From Clostridiales bacterium (GTDB lineage: Bacteria > Bacillota > Clostridia > Oscillospirales > Oscillospiraceae): DNA of 30,213 nucleotides. The translations under genes and the position numbers were made by a program. Within the stretch, counting starts at the first letter, position 1; each line of letters opens with the position of its first letter. The notes under the pieces were generated by a model. The model did not search any database. It saw only the letters and a program-made list of their open reading frames with translations, and was not told the origin of the DNA. Shown here piece by piece: positions 22,201-29,986 of this stretch. The DNA is taken from assembly GCA_004556205.1 (NCBI GenBank), contig SFIL01000025.1:1-30213 (forward strand), in the 5' to 3' direction.

Positions 22201-23529
22201 CTCACCGTCCTTTAAGATCACCGCTCCGATCTCTATGATGACCTCCTTGAGCGAAGAAAGCCCTGTTGTCTCCAAATCGAACGCGACAAATTCTCCGTCG
22301 AGCGGCATATTCTTCTCGCCGTGGACGGCGATGCGGTCATCCACGTCGTTTACATAATATCCCTCACAGCCGTAGAGAATCTTGATATTCCTGTCGGTTC
22401 CCGCGACCTTGTTCTTGCTCGCCTTGAGCGCGTCGGGGAACGAGGAGGCGACGCCGTGGTCGGTGATTGCTATGGCTTTATGTCCCCACCGCGCCGCTGT
22501 AGCGACGGCTTCACCGGTCTTGGTCAGTGCGTCCATCATGGACATTGTCGTGTGCAGATGCAGCTCGACACGCTTTTCCGGCGCGGTATCCTCCCGCTGC
22601 GGCGCGTCCATGCGCGAAACGGCATAAGGACGGATGACCAGCTCCCTTGCGTAGTTATCATAGTCGATCTTGCCCTGCACGCGCACCCACTGCCCGGGCT
22701 TTTTGATGTTGTCCGTAATCGGCTTTGCCGTGTCACCCTTGAAAAAGTCGCTGATACGGACGGAGCCGGTGTAGTCCGTCATATCGAAAGCGACGACGGT
22801 CGCGGCGCGTTTGTTGATCTCCCGATGATCGACGGCAAAGATTTTACCTTCGACAATCACGCGCTCGCTTTGGCGGTCGAGCGTGATCTCACTCATCGGC
22901 GTTACCGCGCCCTTAAAGGGCTTGCCGTAGATCATCTGCTGCGGCTGCTCCGTCCTTTTCTCCGCAGTCGGCGCAGCGGTCGCCGCAACAGCAGGCAGGT
23001 CACGCGCCGCCTCCCGCCGCAGGCGCTCCGTCTCGGCAAAGAGCGCTTCGCCGTCCAGCTCGTTGCCCGCAACGACCTTGATGCTTGTCTGCACGCCGAA
23101 GCGTTCGTGGATGTATTGCTCCACGGCAGGCAGATGCGGCAAAAGGGCATCCTTTCCGTTTGCGCGCAAACGCAGTGTACTCTCCCCTTCGGCAAGCTCC
23201 CACGTGCAACCCGCAAGGCTCGCGGCTGCGGGAGAATAGCGCGCGATCAGCACGCGGGACAGTTCAAGTCCGTCAAGCTTTGACAATGTCTCGCGCGGAA
23301 AATGTGGGATAATACGCACTTGCCGAAGCCCGTAAAGCCCGCACAGTTCCTGCTCGATCTGCTCCAGCGTCTGCGACGGAAGGTAGTCGGACATTTGCAG
23401 TGAAAGGGCAATGTGCCTGTTTTCGCGGTCGATCTCCGCATGACTGACCGCTGCTTGCAGAAGTGCTGCACGCAGCGGCTCGTCAGGTTGATATTCAAAA
23501 AACATTTCCAAAAACGGGAATGTGCTCAT
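19234..23529 (-). CDS. polC: DNA polymerase III alpha subunit, PolC type
   Basis: This 1431-residue replicative polymerase is the Gram-positive form with an internal proofreading exonuclease. Order of parts: N-terminal domain (1-200), OB fold (about 223-300), PHP segment with HLHTTMS (324-330) and ITDHG (355-359), the DEDDh exonuclease (about 414-575; D418/E420 in FDLETTG, D501, H556/D560), the rest of PHP, a zinc finger with four Cys pairs (CPKCKYC ... CPECGEK), then the palm with PDIDLNFSGEY and the fingers. Length is usual. AGGAG lies 6 bases before ATG. It starts 9 bases after ispG and is the last gene of the pyrH-to-polC run. Confidence 0.98.
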   Translation of the reverse strand: MSTFPFLEMFFEYQPDEPLRAALLQAAVSHAEIDRENRHIALSLQMSDYLPSQTLEQIEQELCGLYGLRQVRIIPHFPRETLSKLDGLELSRVLIARYSPAAASLAGCTWELAEGESTLRLRANGKDALLPHLPAVEQYIHERFGVQTSIKVVAGNELDGEALFAETERLRREAARDLPAVAATAAPTAEKRTEQPQQMIYGKPFKGAVTPMSEITLDRQSERVIVEGKIFAVDHREINKRAATVVAFDMTDYTGSVRISDFFKGDTAKPITDNIKKPGQWVRVQGKIDYDNYARELVIRPYAVSRMDAPQREDTAPEKRVELHLHTTMSMMDALTKTGEAVATAARWGHKAIAITDHGVASSFPDALKASKNKVAGTDRNIKILYGCEGYYVNDVDDRIAVHGEKNMPLDGEFVAFDLETTGLSSLKEVIIEIGAVILKDGEVVDTFQTFVDPKRRLEPKIIELTGITDSMLVGAPDIAEVLPEFLRFCGDRPLVAHNADFDVGFLTAACERLNLPFDPTYIDTLVLSQNLMPQLSKHKLNIVADALSLPDFNHHRASDDALTCGYLYLRFAKMLQERGISDIQSINADMVTLRSGGKITDRRAKHIIVFAKNQMGLRNLYHLISDAHLKYFKRNPRMPKSRLMELREGLIIGSACEAGELFQAIIAHKSHAELKRIASFYDFLEIQPLSNNRFMLAEGIAESEEQLREFNRTVVRLGEELGKPVCATGDVHFLNPEDEIYRRILLATKGFEDCDRENPLYFRTTDEMLEEFSYLGAEKAFEVVVTNPNRIADMCDTIRPVPHNLFAPKIENSVEDLKSLVYGKMHRLYGENPPEIVTKRVETELHDIITCHYDVIYMSAQKLVQNSLEHGYLVGSRGSVGSSLVAYMSGITEVNSLPAHYRCPKCKYCSFDVPDGINCGADLPDAVCPECGEKLDKDGFNIPFETFLGFGGDKVPDIDLNFSGEYQSKAHAYCVEMFGASHVFRAGTIGTVADKTAFGYVKKYLAERNMTVSRAEENRLAAGCVDVRRTTGQHPGGLVVIPQENEIWDFCPVQHPADDIHTDIITTHFEYHSMEENLLKLDMLGHDDPTMIRMMEDLTGVDAQKIPLDDKDTMSIFVSSKVLGYENDPLLGPTGAVAIPEFGTSFVRGMLVDTKPDQFDTLIRLSGFSHGTDVWLGNAKDLILSGTATVGQAIGCRDDIMLYLIKCGMPEKRAFKIMEAVRKGRGLPEGAEQEMIDHGVPDWYIGSCKKIQYLFPKAHAAAYVMMAFRIAWFKVHHPLAFYAAYFYRRSQKDGFDAVMMTHGMETVKEHIKAITSNPDRTAKDDDLLTTLEVCYEFYLRGFEFADMSLYESDAIKFVIKDGKLLPPFVAVSGLGESAAWDICSGREGKRFVSIEEFSTACPKVSKTHIEKLKAAGAFGDLPDTSQITLF

Positions 23530-23538
23530 GTTCTTCTC

Positions 23539-24576
23539 CTAAAATTTCTCTATGTAACGCAAAAGTGTCGGAAGCAGCTCGTCATAGGGCAGCTTTTCGC
23601 GCAGCTCGCCCTTGACAAAAAGCACGCCGCAGCCGTCGCCGCCCGCGATACCGATATCCGCCTCGCGCGCCTCGCCGGGGCCGTTGACGACGCAGCCCAT
23701 AACCGCAACGGTCAGTTCCTTGTCGCAGTCCGTCAGCGCCTCCTCCACACGGTTTGCCAGTCCGATCAGGTCGATTTTTGTTCTGCCGCAGGTCGGGCAG
23801 GCGATGAGATTCACGCCGCCCTTGCGCAGTCCCGCCGCCTTTAAGATCGCCTTTGCCGCAACGACCTCGCGTACTGGGTCGGCAGTCAGCGAGACGCGGA
23901 TTGTGTCACCGATGCCCATGCATAAAAGCCCGCCGATGCCCATGGCGGATTTGATCGTGCCCATGTACTCCGTGCCCGTCTCGGTCACGCCGACATGGAG
24001 GGGATAGTCCGATTTTTCGTGCATCAGCCGATATGCCTGCATCATCAGCGGCACCGAGCTGGACTTCATCGACACGCAGATGTCGGTAAAGCCGTATTTT
24101 TCCAAAAGGGCAATATGCTCAAACGCGCTCTCGACCAACGCCTCCGGCGTCGGATGCCCGTATTTTTCAAGCAGACGCTTGTCAAGACTGCCGCCGTTGA
24201 CACCAATGCGGATGGGGATATGATGCATTTTGCAGCAGTCCACGACCGCCTTGACGCGATTCTCTCCCCCGATGTTGCCGGGGTTGATGCGAATTTTCGC
24301 CGCGCCCGCCTCCGCCGCAGCAATGGCGAGGCGGTAGTCAAAATGAATGTCCGCAACCAAAGGAAGCGGCGATTGCTCCGCAATATGACGGAAGCCCTCC
24401 GCAGCAGCCATATCCGGCACGGCAAGCCGCGCGATCTCACAGCCCGCTGTTTTCAGAGCGCGCAGTTGCCCGAGGCTGCCCTCAACGTCGGTCGTGGCAG
24501 TGTTCAGCATGGATTGAATAGAAACCGGCGCGCCACCACCCACCTTCACGCCGCCCACGGTAATTTGTCTCGTCAT
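23539..24576 (-). CDS. ispG: 4-hydroxy-3-methylbut-2-enyl diphosphate synthase
   Basis: This 345-residue iron-sulfur enzyme performs the penultimate MEP-pathway step, reducing the cyclic diphosphate MEcPP to HMBPP. The TIM-barrel part shows ADIHFDYRLA and RINPGNIG (96-103). The [4Fe-4S] ligands are C260, C263 (CPTCGRTK) and C295 (MGCVVNGPGEA) with E302 as the fourth ligand. It is the short bacterial form. GAGGAA precedes the ATG, 12 bases after rseP. It belongs to the same pathway as dxr two genes upstream and dxs in the OLE cluster. Confidence 0.97.
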   Translation of the reverse strand: MTRQITVGGVKVGGGAPVSIQSMLNTATTDVEGSLGQLRALKTAGCEIARLAVPDMAAAEGFRHIAEQSPLPLVADIHFDYRLAIAAAEAGAAKIRINPGNIGGENRVKAVVDCCKMHHIPIRIGVNGGSLDKRLLEKYGHPTPEALVESAFEHIALLEKYGFTDICVSMKSSSVPLMMQAYRLMHEKSDYPLHVGVTETGTEYMGTIKSAMGIGGLLCMGIGDTIRVSLTADPVREVVAAKAILKAAGLRKGGVNLIACPTCGRTKIDLIGLANRVEEALTDCDKELTVAVMGCVVNGPGEAREADIGIAGGDGCGVLFVKGELREKLPYDELLPTLLRYIEKF

Positions 24577-24588
24577 TGGTATTCCTCG

Positions 24589-25641
24589 TCAATTGAATAG
24601 TTGGAAAATATCCTTAAAGGTAATCAGCGCCATGAAAGCCAAAAGCAGGATCATGAATGCGCCGTTCAGATACGCCTCATACTTCGGGTTGAGCTTGCGG
24701 CGCAAAATCTTTTCCGCCGCCGCCGTCACAAGCAGGCAGACCACACGCCCGCCGTCGAGGGCGGGAATGGGCAGCAGATTCATGACCGCAAGGTTAATGG
24801 CGATAAAGCCGAACATATACAGCACAAACAGCACACCCTCGCCGACCGTCTCGGATTGGACACTTTGCTCTGTCACAACGGAGACGATACCTACGGGACC
24901 GGACATATCCTTCAATCCCGCCTTGCCCGTAAAGAGGTCGGAGAGCCCCATGCGCACCATGCGCACGAAGTCTCTGCAATGATTCCACGAGTCAGACAGC
25001 ACGCCGCCAAAGGTCTTCTCCTCAATGCCGATCGAGAAGCCGTAGAACTTCTGCTCCCCCGTGCCGTAGTCGCGCTTCAGCGGCACATCGTCAAGGCGCA
25101 GCTTCTCTCCGTCTCTTATGACCACGAGATCGTGGATGCCGGAGTCGTCTCTGTCCAAAAGCATCGTAATATCGCTGCCGACATAGACGCGCTCGCCGTC
25201 GATCGAACAGAATTCGTCTCCGACCTGCAAGACCTGCTCGAAGGGTCTGCCCTCCTCGATCAGGGCGATCTGCGTGGTGTTGAGGTAATCGCCCGAGAGG
25301 GAAATGACCAGCACGGTGATCAAAAATCCGATGAGAAAGTTCATCGCCGAGCCCGCAACTAAAATGATCAGACGCTTCCAGACCTTCGCGTTGCCGAAGG
25401 CGCGGGGATTGTCGCTGTCGCCGTCCTCGCCCTCCATCGCGCAGTAGCCGCCGATGGGGATGCAGCGCAGGGCATAGAGCGTCTCACCCTTCTGCTTTTT
25501 CCAGATGGCAGGACCCATGAAAAGAGAAAATTCGTTGACCTGCACACCGGACAGCTTCGCGGTGATAAAATGCCCGAACTCGTGCACCAGGATCAGCACG
25601 CCGAACAGCAGAATTGCCAAAAGAATATAGAATACGGTCAA
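24589..25641 (-). CDS. rseP: Site-2 membrane zinc metalloprotease RseP/RasP
   Basis: This 350-residue intramembrane protease cleaves membrane-bound regulators such as anti-sigma factors. Zinc ligands are in HEFGH (20-24) of the first helix and the third-ligand motif LLPIPALDGG (LDG near 295-297). A PDZ domain lies between (about 130-210, GRPFEQVLQVGDEFCSIDG). At least four membrane helices are visible. I set the start at TTG 25641: GAGGTG is 6 bases upstream and the first helix begins directly, whereas the longer frame is a shadow of the dxr 3' end. The gene follows dxr by 10 bases, the standard Firmicute order dxr-rseP-ispG-polC. Confidence 0.95.
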   Translation of the reverse strand: MTVFYILLAILLFGVLILVHEFGHFITAKLSGVQVNEFSLFMGPAIWKKQKGETLYALRCIPIGGYCAMEGEDGDSDNPRAFGNAKVWKRLIILVAGSAMNFLIGFLITVLVISLSGDYLNTTQIALIEEGRPFEQVLQVGDEFCSIDGERVYVGSDITMLLDRDDSGIHDLVVIRDGEKLRLDDVPLKRDYGTGEQKFYGFSIGIEEKTFGGVLSDSWNHCRDFVRMVRMGLSDLFTGKAGLKDMSGPVGIVSVVTEQSVQSETVGEGVLFVLYMFGFIAINLAVMNLLPIPALDGGRVVCLLVTAAAEKILRRKLNPKYEAYLNGAFMILLLAFMALITFKDIFQLFN

Positions 25642-25651
25642 AGCACACACC

Positions 25652-26800
25652 TCACGCGAAGCGTTCCACGGCGGCGCGCGCCAAACGGTCAGCTTCCAAA
25701 ATTTCATTCAGATCGGGCGTTTTTACAAAGGGCACGGACTCCATCGCCTGACGGACGAGGCGCGGAACGTCATAAAATCCGATCTCATCCGCTAAATATT
25801 TCGCCACGGCGACCTCGTTTGCCCCGTTCATTGCCGCGCAGACATTGCCGCCAAGCTCCGCCGCCTGCTTTGCAAGTGTCAGGCAGGGAAACGCCGTCTC
25901 GTCCGGCTGGTCAAAGGTCAGCGCACCGCAGGTCAGCAGGTCCAAAGGCGCGGCGGGATTCTCCGCGCGGTACGGATAGGTCAGCGCCAGACGGATCGGC
26001 ACGCGCATATCCGGCACGCCGAGCTGCGCCATCACCGCACCGTCGCGGAACTCCACAAGGGAGTGGATGATGCTCTGCCGGTGGATCAGCACCTCGACCT
26101 GTGACAGCGGTAGGTCATACAGTCGCATCGCTTCGATGACCTCCAGTCCCTTATTCATTAGTGTAGCGCAGTCGATGGTGATTTTATGCCCCATCTTCCA
26201 ATTTGGATGGCGCAAAGCGTCCGCCTTTGTCACGCCTTGCAGCTCCGCAGGCGTTTTCCCGTAGAACGGACCGCCGGAGCAGGTCAGCAGCAGCCGCCGC
26301 ACCTCGCGCCGATCTCCGCACCCCATCAGGCATTGGAAGATCGCGGAATGCTCGGAATCGACGGGAATGATCTCCGCGCCGTACTCCCGCGCCGCCTGCA
26401 TCACAAGCTCGCCCGCGCAGACAAGCGTCTCCTTGTTGGCAAGGGCGATGCGTTTTTTCTTTTGAATTGCCGCCAAAGTCGGGCGCAAGCCGACCATGCC
26501 GACGACTGCCGTCACCACGGTGTCGGCTTTTTCATATGCCGCAGCGGCAATCAAACCGTCCATGCCAAAAAGCACGCGGATGTTTTCGCCGCACAGCTCG
26601 TTTTCCAGCTGTCTTGCCGCATCCTCTGTCGCCATCACGGCAAGCTCGGGGCGGAATTTCCGGCACTGCTCCGCCATGCGTTCCACATTTGTCCCTGCCG
26701 TCAGCGCGACGACGCGAATTTGTTCCATCTGCTCGACCACTTCGAGCGTCTGCCGCCCGATGGAACCGGTCGAGCCCAGAATTGAAAGATACTTCGTCAT
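25652..26800 (-). CDS. dxr: 1-deoxy-D-xylulose-5-phosphate reductoisomerase
   Basis: This 382-residue NADPH enzyme converts DXP to MEP, the second step of the isoprenoid pathway. The nucleotide-binding GSTGSIG is at 9-15, ANKE at 121-124, the metal-binding DSEH at 148-151, SGGPF at 175-179 and the NKGLE loop (216-220). All catalytic positions are present. It starts one base after the cdsA stop codon. It is the target of the antibiotic fosmidomycin in organisms that use this pathway. Confidence 0.97.
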   Translation of the reverse strand: MTKYLSILGSTGSIGRQTLEVVEQMEQIRVVALTAGTNVERMAEQCRKFRPELAVMATEDAARQLENELCGENIRVLFGMDGLIAAAAYEKADTVVTAVVGMVGLRPTLAAIQKKKRIALANKETLVCAGELVMQAAREYGAEIIPVDSEHSAIFQCLMGCGDRREVRRLLLTCSGGPFYGKTPAELQGVTKADALRHPNWKMGHKITIDCATLMNKGLEVIEAMRLYDLPLSQVEVLIHRQSIIHSLVEFRDGAVMAQLGVPDMRVPIRLALTYPYRAENPAAPLDLLTCGALTFDQPDETAFPCLTLAKQAAELGGNVCAAMNGANEVAVAKYLADEIGFYDVPRLVRQAMESVPFVKTPDLNEILEADRLARAAVERFA

Positions 26801-26801
26801 C

Positions 26802-27644
26802 TTATTTCACCGCAAACGGGATCAGGAGAATCAAAATTTCCGCGATCGGCGCGCAGATCATCGTGCTGTCAAAGCGGTCGAGAATGCCGCCGTGCCCGGG
26901 GATCAGGTTGCCATAGTCCTTGATGCCGACCTGCCGCTTGACGACGGAGAGGGTCAGGTCGCCGAGCATCGAGCCGAACGCGCCGACCACGCCGTAGAGC
27001 GCGGCATAGAAATAGTTGACCTGCGTAAAGCCGAAGCACTTGTTCAAAATCAATGTGTAAAGCACCATGCCGAGGATATTCACGACCACGCCGCCAATTG
27101 CGCCCTCAACCGTCTTTTTCGGGCTGACAACAGGAGCAAGCTTATGCTTTCCGCAGGCTCTTCCGACAAAATACGCGCCGCTGTCGGCAACCATAGAGAT
27201 GATAAACGCGACGAGGATATAGTATTTGCCGCTCTCCATCCCGCGCAGACGCACCAGCGCGCCGATCAGGAAGGGATAGACAATACCGCTGAACAGCGCG
27301 ACGCACAGCGCGGTAAATTTCAGCTCCGTATGCGCCGCCAGCAGCTCCGTAAACAGCAGGCAGCCATAGACAAACAGTCCCAAAAGCATCGAAAGCCACA
27401 GTGTCTGCTCGCTCACGACCGCGCAGGCGCGCAGCCACGACCACATCACGACCGCCGCCGCCATCAAAGCGGTGTAGGCGACGATGCGCTTGTGCTTCAA
27501 AATACCCGTGCGCCAAAGCATCTCATACGCCGCGACCATGCACGCCAGTGCAAACAAGATCGCCGTCCCGATGGGCGGGAGCAGCAGCACGATCACCAAA
27601 AGCAGAGGCAGACCGACCGCCGCTGCTAAAATTCTAACCTGCAT
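26802..27644 (-). CDS. cdsA: Phosphatidate cytidylyltransferase
   Basis: This 280-residue integral membrane enzyme makes CDP-diacylglycerol from phosphatidate and CTP for phospholipid synthesis. About eight hydrophobic helices are visible. The C-terminal signature is clear: SVVKRQVGIKDYGNLIPGHG followed by GILDRFDS. Its ATG shares a base with the uppS stop (TAATG), and dxr follows after one base, so translation is tightly coupled. The uppS-cdsA-dxr-rseP order is conserved in bacteria. Confidence 0.96.
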   Translation of the reverse strand: MQVRILAAAVGLPLLLVIVLLLPPIGTAILFALACMVAAYEMLWRTGILKHKRIVAYTALMAAAVVMWSWLRACAVVSEQTLWLSMLLGLFVYGCLLFTELLAAHTELKFTALCVALFSGIVYPFLIGALVRLRGMESGKYYILVAFIISMVADSGAYFVGRACGKHKLAPVVSPKKTVEGAIGGVVVNILGMVLYTLILNKCFGFTQVNYFYAALYGVVGAFGSMLGDLTLSVVKRQVGIKDYGNLIPGHGGILDRFDSTMICAPIAEILILLIPFAVK

Positions 27645-28384
27645 TATTTTGCACCTCCGAAGCGGCGATTGCGCCCGTTAAAGGATGCGATCGCCTTTTC
27701 CAGCTCCTCCGGCGTAAAGTCGGGCCAGAGCACATCCGTAAAATAATATTCGGCATATGCCGACTGCCATAACAGAAAATTCGATGTGCGAAGCTCTCCG
27801 CCCGGGCGGATAACCAGCTCCGGATCGGGTACGCCCGCCGAAAACATCCGCTCGGAGAGCATCGCCTCCGTCAGTTCCTCCGGACGGCACTTGCCCTCTA
27901 TACAGTCACACGCAAAGGACTGCGCCGCGCGGACGATCTCATCCCTGCCGCCGTAGTTGAGGCAGAAGTTGACCTGCACGCCCGCATATTTTTTGGAACG
28001 CTCGACGGCAATGCGCGCCTCCTCCTGCAATTCGGGCGACAGACGCGTCAAATCGCCGAAGAAGCAGAAGCGCACACGGTTTTTGTCCATGTCCGCAATT
28101 GCCTCGCGCAGGTACCTTTCCAGCAGCTCCATGATGGCGTCCACCTCCTCCTCCGAGCGTTTCCAGTTCTCGGTAGAGAAGGCATAGACAGTCAAATATT
28201 TCAGCCCAATGGATTTGGCGTAGTTCGCGATGGTGCGGAACGCCTCCGCGCCGACCTTGTGACCCGCCTGTCGAGGCAGACCGCGCATTTTCGCCCAGCG
28301 CCCGTTGCCGTCCATGACGATGGCAATGTGCGTCGGCACGGGGCGAGATAGGTCAACCTTTTTTTGTTTCTTCCGAAAGAACAT
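27644..28384 (-). CDS. uppS: Undecaprenyl diphosphate synthase
   Basis: This 246-residue cis-prenyltransferase builds the C55 lipid carrier needed for peptidoglycan and other wall polymers. Motifs are VMDGNGRWA (catalytic Asp 25), TVYAFSTENW, and the C-terminal RPGGELRTSNFLLWQSAYAE followed by WPDF. The start is the ATG at 28384, which has GGAG 6 bases upstream; two earlier in-frame ATGs lack one. It follows frr after a 113-base gap that contains a palindromic repeat and a possible promoter, and it overlaps cdsA by one base. Confidence 0.96.
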   Translation of the reverse strand: MFFRKKQKKVDLSRPVPTHIAIVMDGNGRWAKMRGLPRQAGHKVGAEAFRTIANYAKSIGLKYLTVYAFSTENWKRSEEEVDAIMELLERYLREAIADMDKNRVRFCFFGDLTRLSPELQEEARIAVERSKKYAGVQVNFCLNYGGRDEIVRAAQSFACDCIEGKCRPEELTEAMLSERMFSAGVPDPELVIRPGGELRTSNFLLWQSAYAEYYFTDVLWPDFTPEELEKAIASFNGRNRRFGGAK

Positions 28385-28400
28385 AGGCATCTCCATAAAG

Positions 28401-28420
28401 CAGCCGCCTATCGGCGGCTG
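28401..28420 (-). promoter_or_regulatory. Stem-loop in the uppS leader
   Basis: CAGCCGCC and GGCGGCTG form a perfect 8-pair stem with a 4-base loop between the possible uppS promoter and the uppS start. It could stabilise the 5' end of an uppS mRNA or weaken read-through; the short run CTTTAT after it is too weak to call it a terminator. Confidence 0.45.
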
Positions 28421-28423
28421 CAA

Positions 28424-28434
28424 AGTATAGCAAA
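28424..28434 (-). promoter_or_regulatory. Possible internal promoter before uppS
   Basis: On the minus strand TTTGCTATACT contains a near-perfect -10 (TATACT, 28429-28424) with an extended TGC element. No good -35 lies at the right spacing, so the call depends on the extended -10. It would let uppS to polC be expressed separately from pyrH-frr. Confidence 0.45.
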
Positions 28435-28446
28435 GATTGTTTCATT

Positions 28447-28478
28447 CTGTAGGGCGGGGACATGTCCCCGCCCTACAG
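28447..28478. repeat. Perfect 32-base palindrome, dispersed repeat copy 2
   Basis: CTGTAGGGCGGGGACA is followed directly by its own reverse complement. It lies between frr and uppS. The core is shared with the hairpin at 16958-16995. With no loop bases it would form a stable hairpin in RNA from either strand and may partly stop transcription after frr. Confidence 0.7.
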
Positions 28479-28497
28479 TACACAAAAAGAGTGCTTC

Positions 28498-29052
28498 TTA
28501 CAGCTCCATAAGCTCCTTTTCCTTGACCGCGCAGGCGTCATCGACCTTCTTGACATATTTGTCAGTCAGTTCCTGCAAGTCCTTCTCCGCCTTCTTCTGA
28601 TCGTCCTCGGTGATCTCAGAGTCCTTCTTGAGCTTTTTGATATAGTCCATCGCGTCGCGGCGGATGTTGCGCACAGCGACTTTCGCGTCCTCGCCGTACT
28701 TTCTGACCTGCTTTGCAAGCTCGCGGCGGCGCTCCTCGGTGAGCTGCGGGAAGACCAAACGAATTACTCTGCCGTCATTCTGCGGGTTAATGCCGAGATC
28801 GGAGGTCTGGATCGCCTTTTCGATCTTCTTGAGCAGGCTGCCGTCCCACGGCTGAATGACCAGCGTGCGAGCATCGGGCGAGGAAATTGTGCCGACCTGT
28901 CCGACGGGGGTATCCACACCGTAATACTCCACCGTGATGCGGTCGAGCACGCGGGCGTTGGCTCTGCCTGCGCGGATGGCACCGAAGTCCTCCTGCAAAA
29001 TCTCGAGGGTCTTGTCCATTTTTCTGGTGAATTCCTTAAAGTCTACTGCCAT
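28498..29052 (-). CDS. frr: Ribosome recycling factor
   Basis: This 184-residue protein splits the post-termination ribosome together with EF-G. The family-typical start (FTRKMDKTLEILQEDFGAIRAGRAN), the VDTPVGQVGTIS segment, and the C-terminal three-helix bundle with the LTDKYVKKVDD helix are present, with normal length. The ribosome site AAGGAGG is inside the last codons of pyrH, one base separates the genes, and the pyrH-frr pair is nearly universal. Confidence 0.98.
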   Translation of the reverse strand: MAVDFKEFTRKMDKTLEILQEDFGAIRAGRANARVLDRITVEYYGVDTPVGQVGTISSPDARTLVIQPWDGSLLKKIEKAIQTSDLGINPQNDGRVIRLVFPQLTEERRRELAKQVRKYGEDAKVAVRNIRRDAMDYIKKLKKDSEITEDDQKKAEKDLQELTDKYVKKVDDACAVKEKELMEL

Positions 29053-29053
29053 G

Positions 29054-29776
29054 TTATTTTTCCTCCTTAACTACTGTTCCGATTTTTTCTCCCATCACGA
29101 CGCGAAGGATGTTTTCAGGATCCTTGAGCGCAAAAAGTATGATGGGGATATGGTTGTCCATAGAAAGAGATGTTGCCGTGCTGTCCATAACCATCAGATG
29201 CCGCGAAAGCACCTCGTCATAGGTGATCTCATCGAATTTGACCGCGTCCGGATTCTTTGCAGGGTCATCGGAATAGACGCCGTCCACATTCTTTGCAAGC
29301 AAAATCGCGTCCGCGTTGATCTCCGCCGCGCGAAGCACCGCGCCTGTGTCAGTCGAAAAGAACGGATTGCCCGTGCCGCAGCCGAAAATGACCACGCGCC
29401 CCTTTTCCAAGTGGCGGATGGCCTTGCCGCGGATATAAGGCTCGGCAATACGGCTCATCTCGATAGCGGTCTGCACACGCACCTCCACACCCCGCTGCTC
29501 GAGGCAGTCCGCAACGGCGAGACAGTTGATCACCGTCGCCAGCATTCCCATATGATCTGCACGGGTGCGCTCCATACGGTCGCCGCCGTCCTTAATGCCG
29601 CGCCAAAAGTTGCCGCCGCCGACGACGATACCGACCTGCACGCCGCTTTCAACACAGCGCTTGATCACGTCGCACACGCTGCCGATCACATCAAAGTCCA
29701 GTCCTCTGTGGGCATCGCCCGCCAACGCCTCCCCGCTGATCTTCAACAGCACGCGGCGATACTTCGGCTCGCTCAT
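29054..29776 (-). CDS. pyrH: UMP kinase
   Basis: This 240-residue bacterial-type UMP kinase of the amino-acid-kinase fold makes UDP. The N-terminal YRRVLLKISGEALAGD, the GIVVGGGNFWRG loop (about 50-61), RADHMGMLATVINCLA, and the C-terminal LKDPENILRVVMGEKIGT are diagnostic. AAAGGAG lies 8 bases before the ATG. It opens the pyrH-frr-uppS-cdsA-dxr-rseP-ispG-polC run and has a promoter facing away from glnS. Confidence 0.98.
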   Translation of the reverse strand: MSEPKYRRVLLKISGEALAGDAHRGLDFDVIGSVCDVIKRCVESGVQVGIVVGGGNFWRGIKDGGDRMERTRADHMGMLATVINCLAVADCLEQRGVEVRVQTAIEMSRIAEPYIRGKAIRHLEKGRVVIFGCGTGNPFFSTDTGAVLRAAEINADAILLAKNVDGVYSDDPAKNPDAVKFDEITYDEVLSRHLMVMDSTATSLSMDNHIPIILFALKDPENILRVVMGEKIGTVVKEEK

Positions 29777-29812
29777 GGGAAACCACTCCTTTTATGAAAA
29801 ATGTCTGCCTCT

Positions 29813-29841
29813 ATTCTATAATAATTCGCGCCGATTGACAA
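29813..29841 (-). promoter_or_regulatory. Promoter of the pyrH-frr operon
   Basis: On the minus strand TTGTCA (29841-29836), a 17-base spacer and TAGAAT (29818-29813). The leader is short, about 35 bases. Confidence 0.8.
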
Positions 29842-29922
29842 CCAAAATTTCTTATTTTCACAGAATGTTTTCATTTTTTGCACGCCGTCTCGCATTTTTC
29901 AGCATTTTGAACGGAAATCCCA

Positions 29923-29951
29923 TTGCAGATTTGGGAATTATGATATATAAT
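29923..29951 (+). promoter_or_regulatory. Promoter of glnS
   Basis: TTGCAG (29923-29928), a 17-base spacer and a perfect TATAAT (29946-29951). It is divergent from the pyrH promoter, with about 80 bases between the two -35 boxes. Confidence 0.8.
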
Positions 29952-29986
29952 GAGCGCAGACTTTTTTACCTGAGAGGATGGAAATT

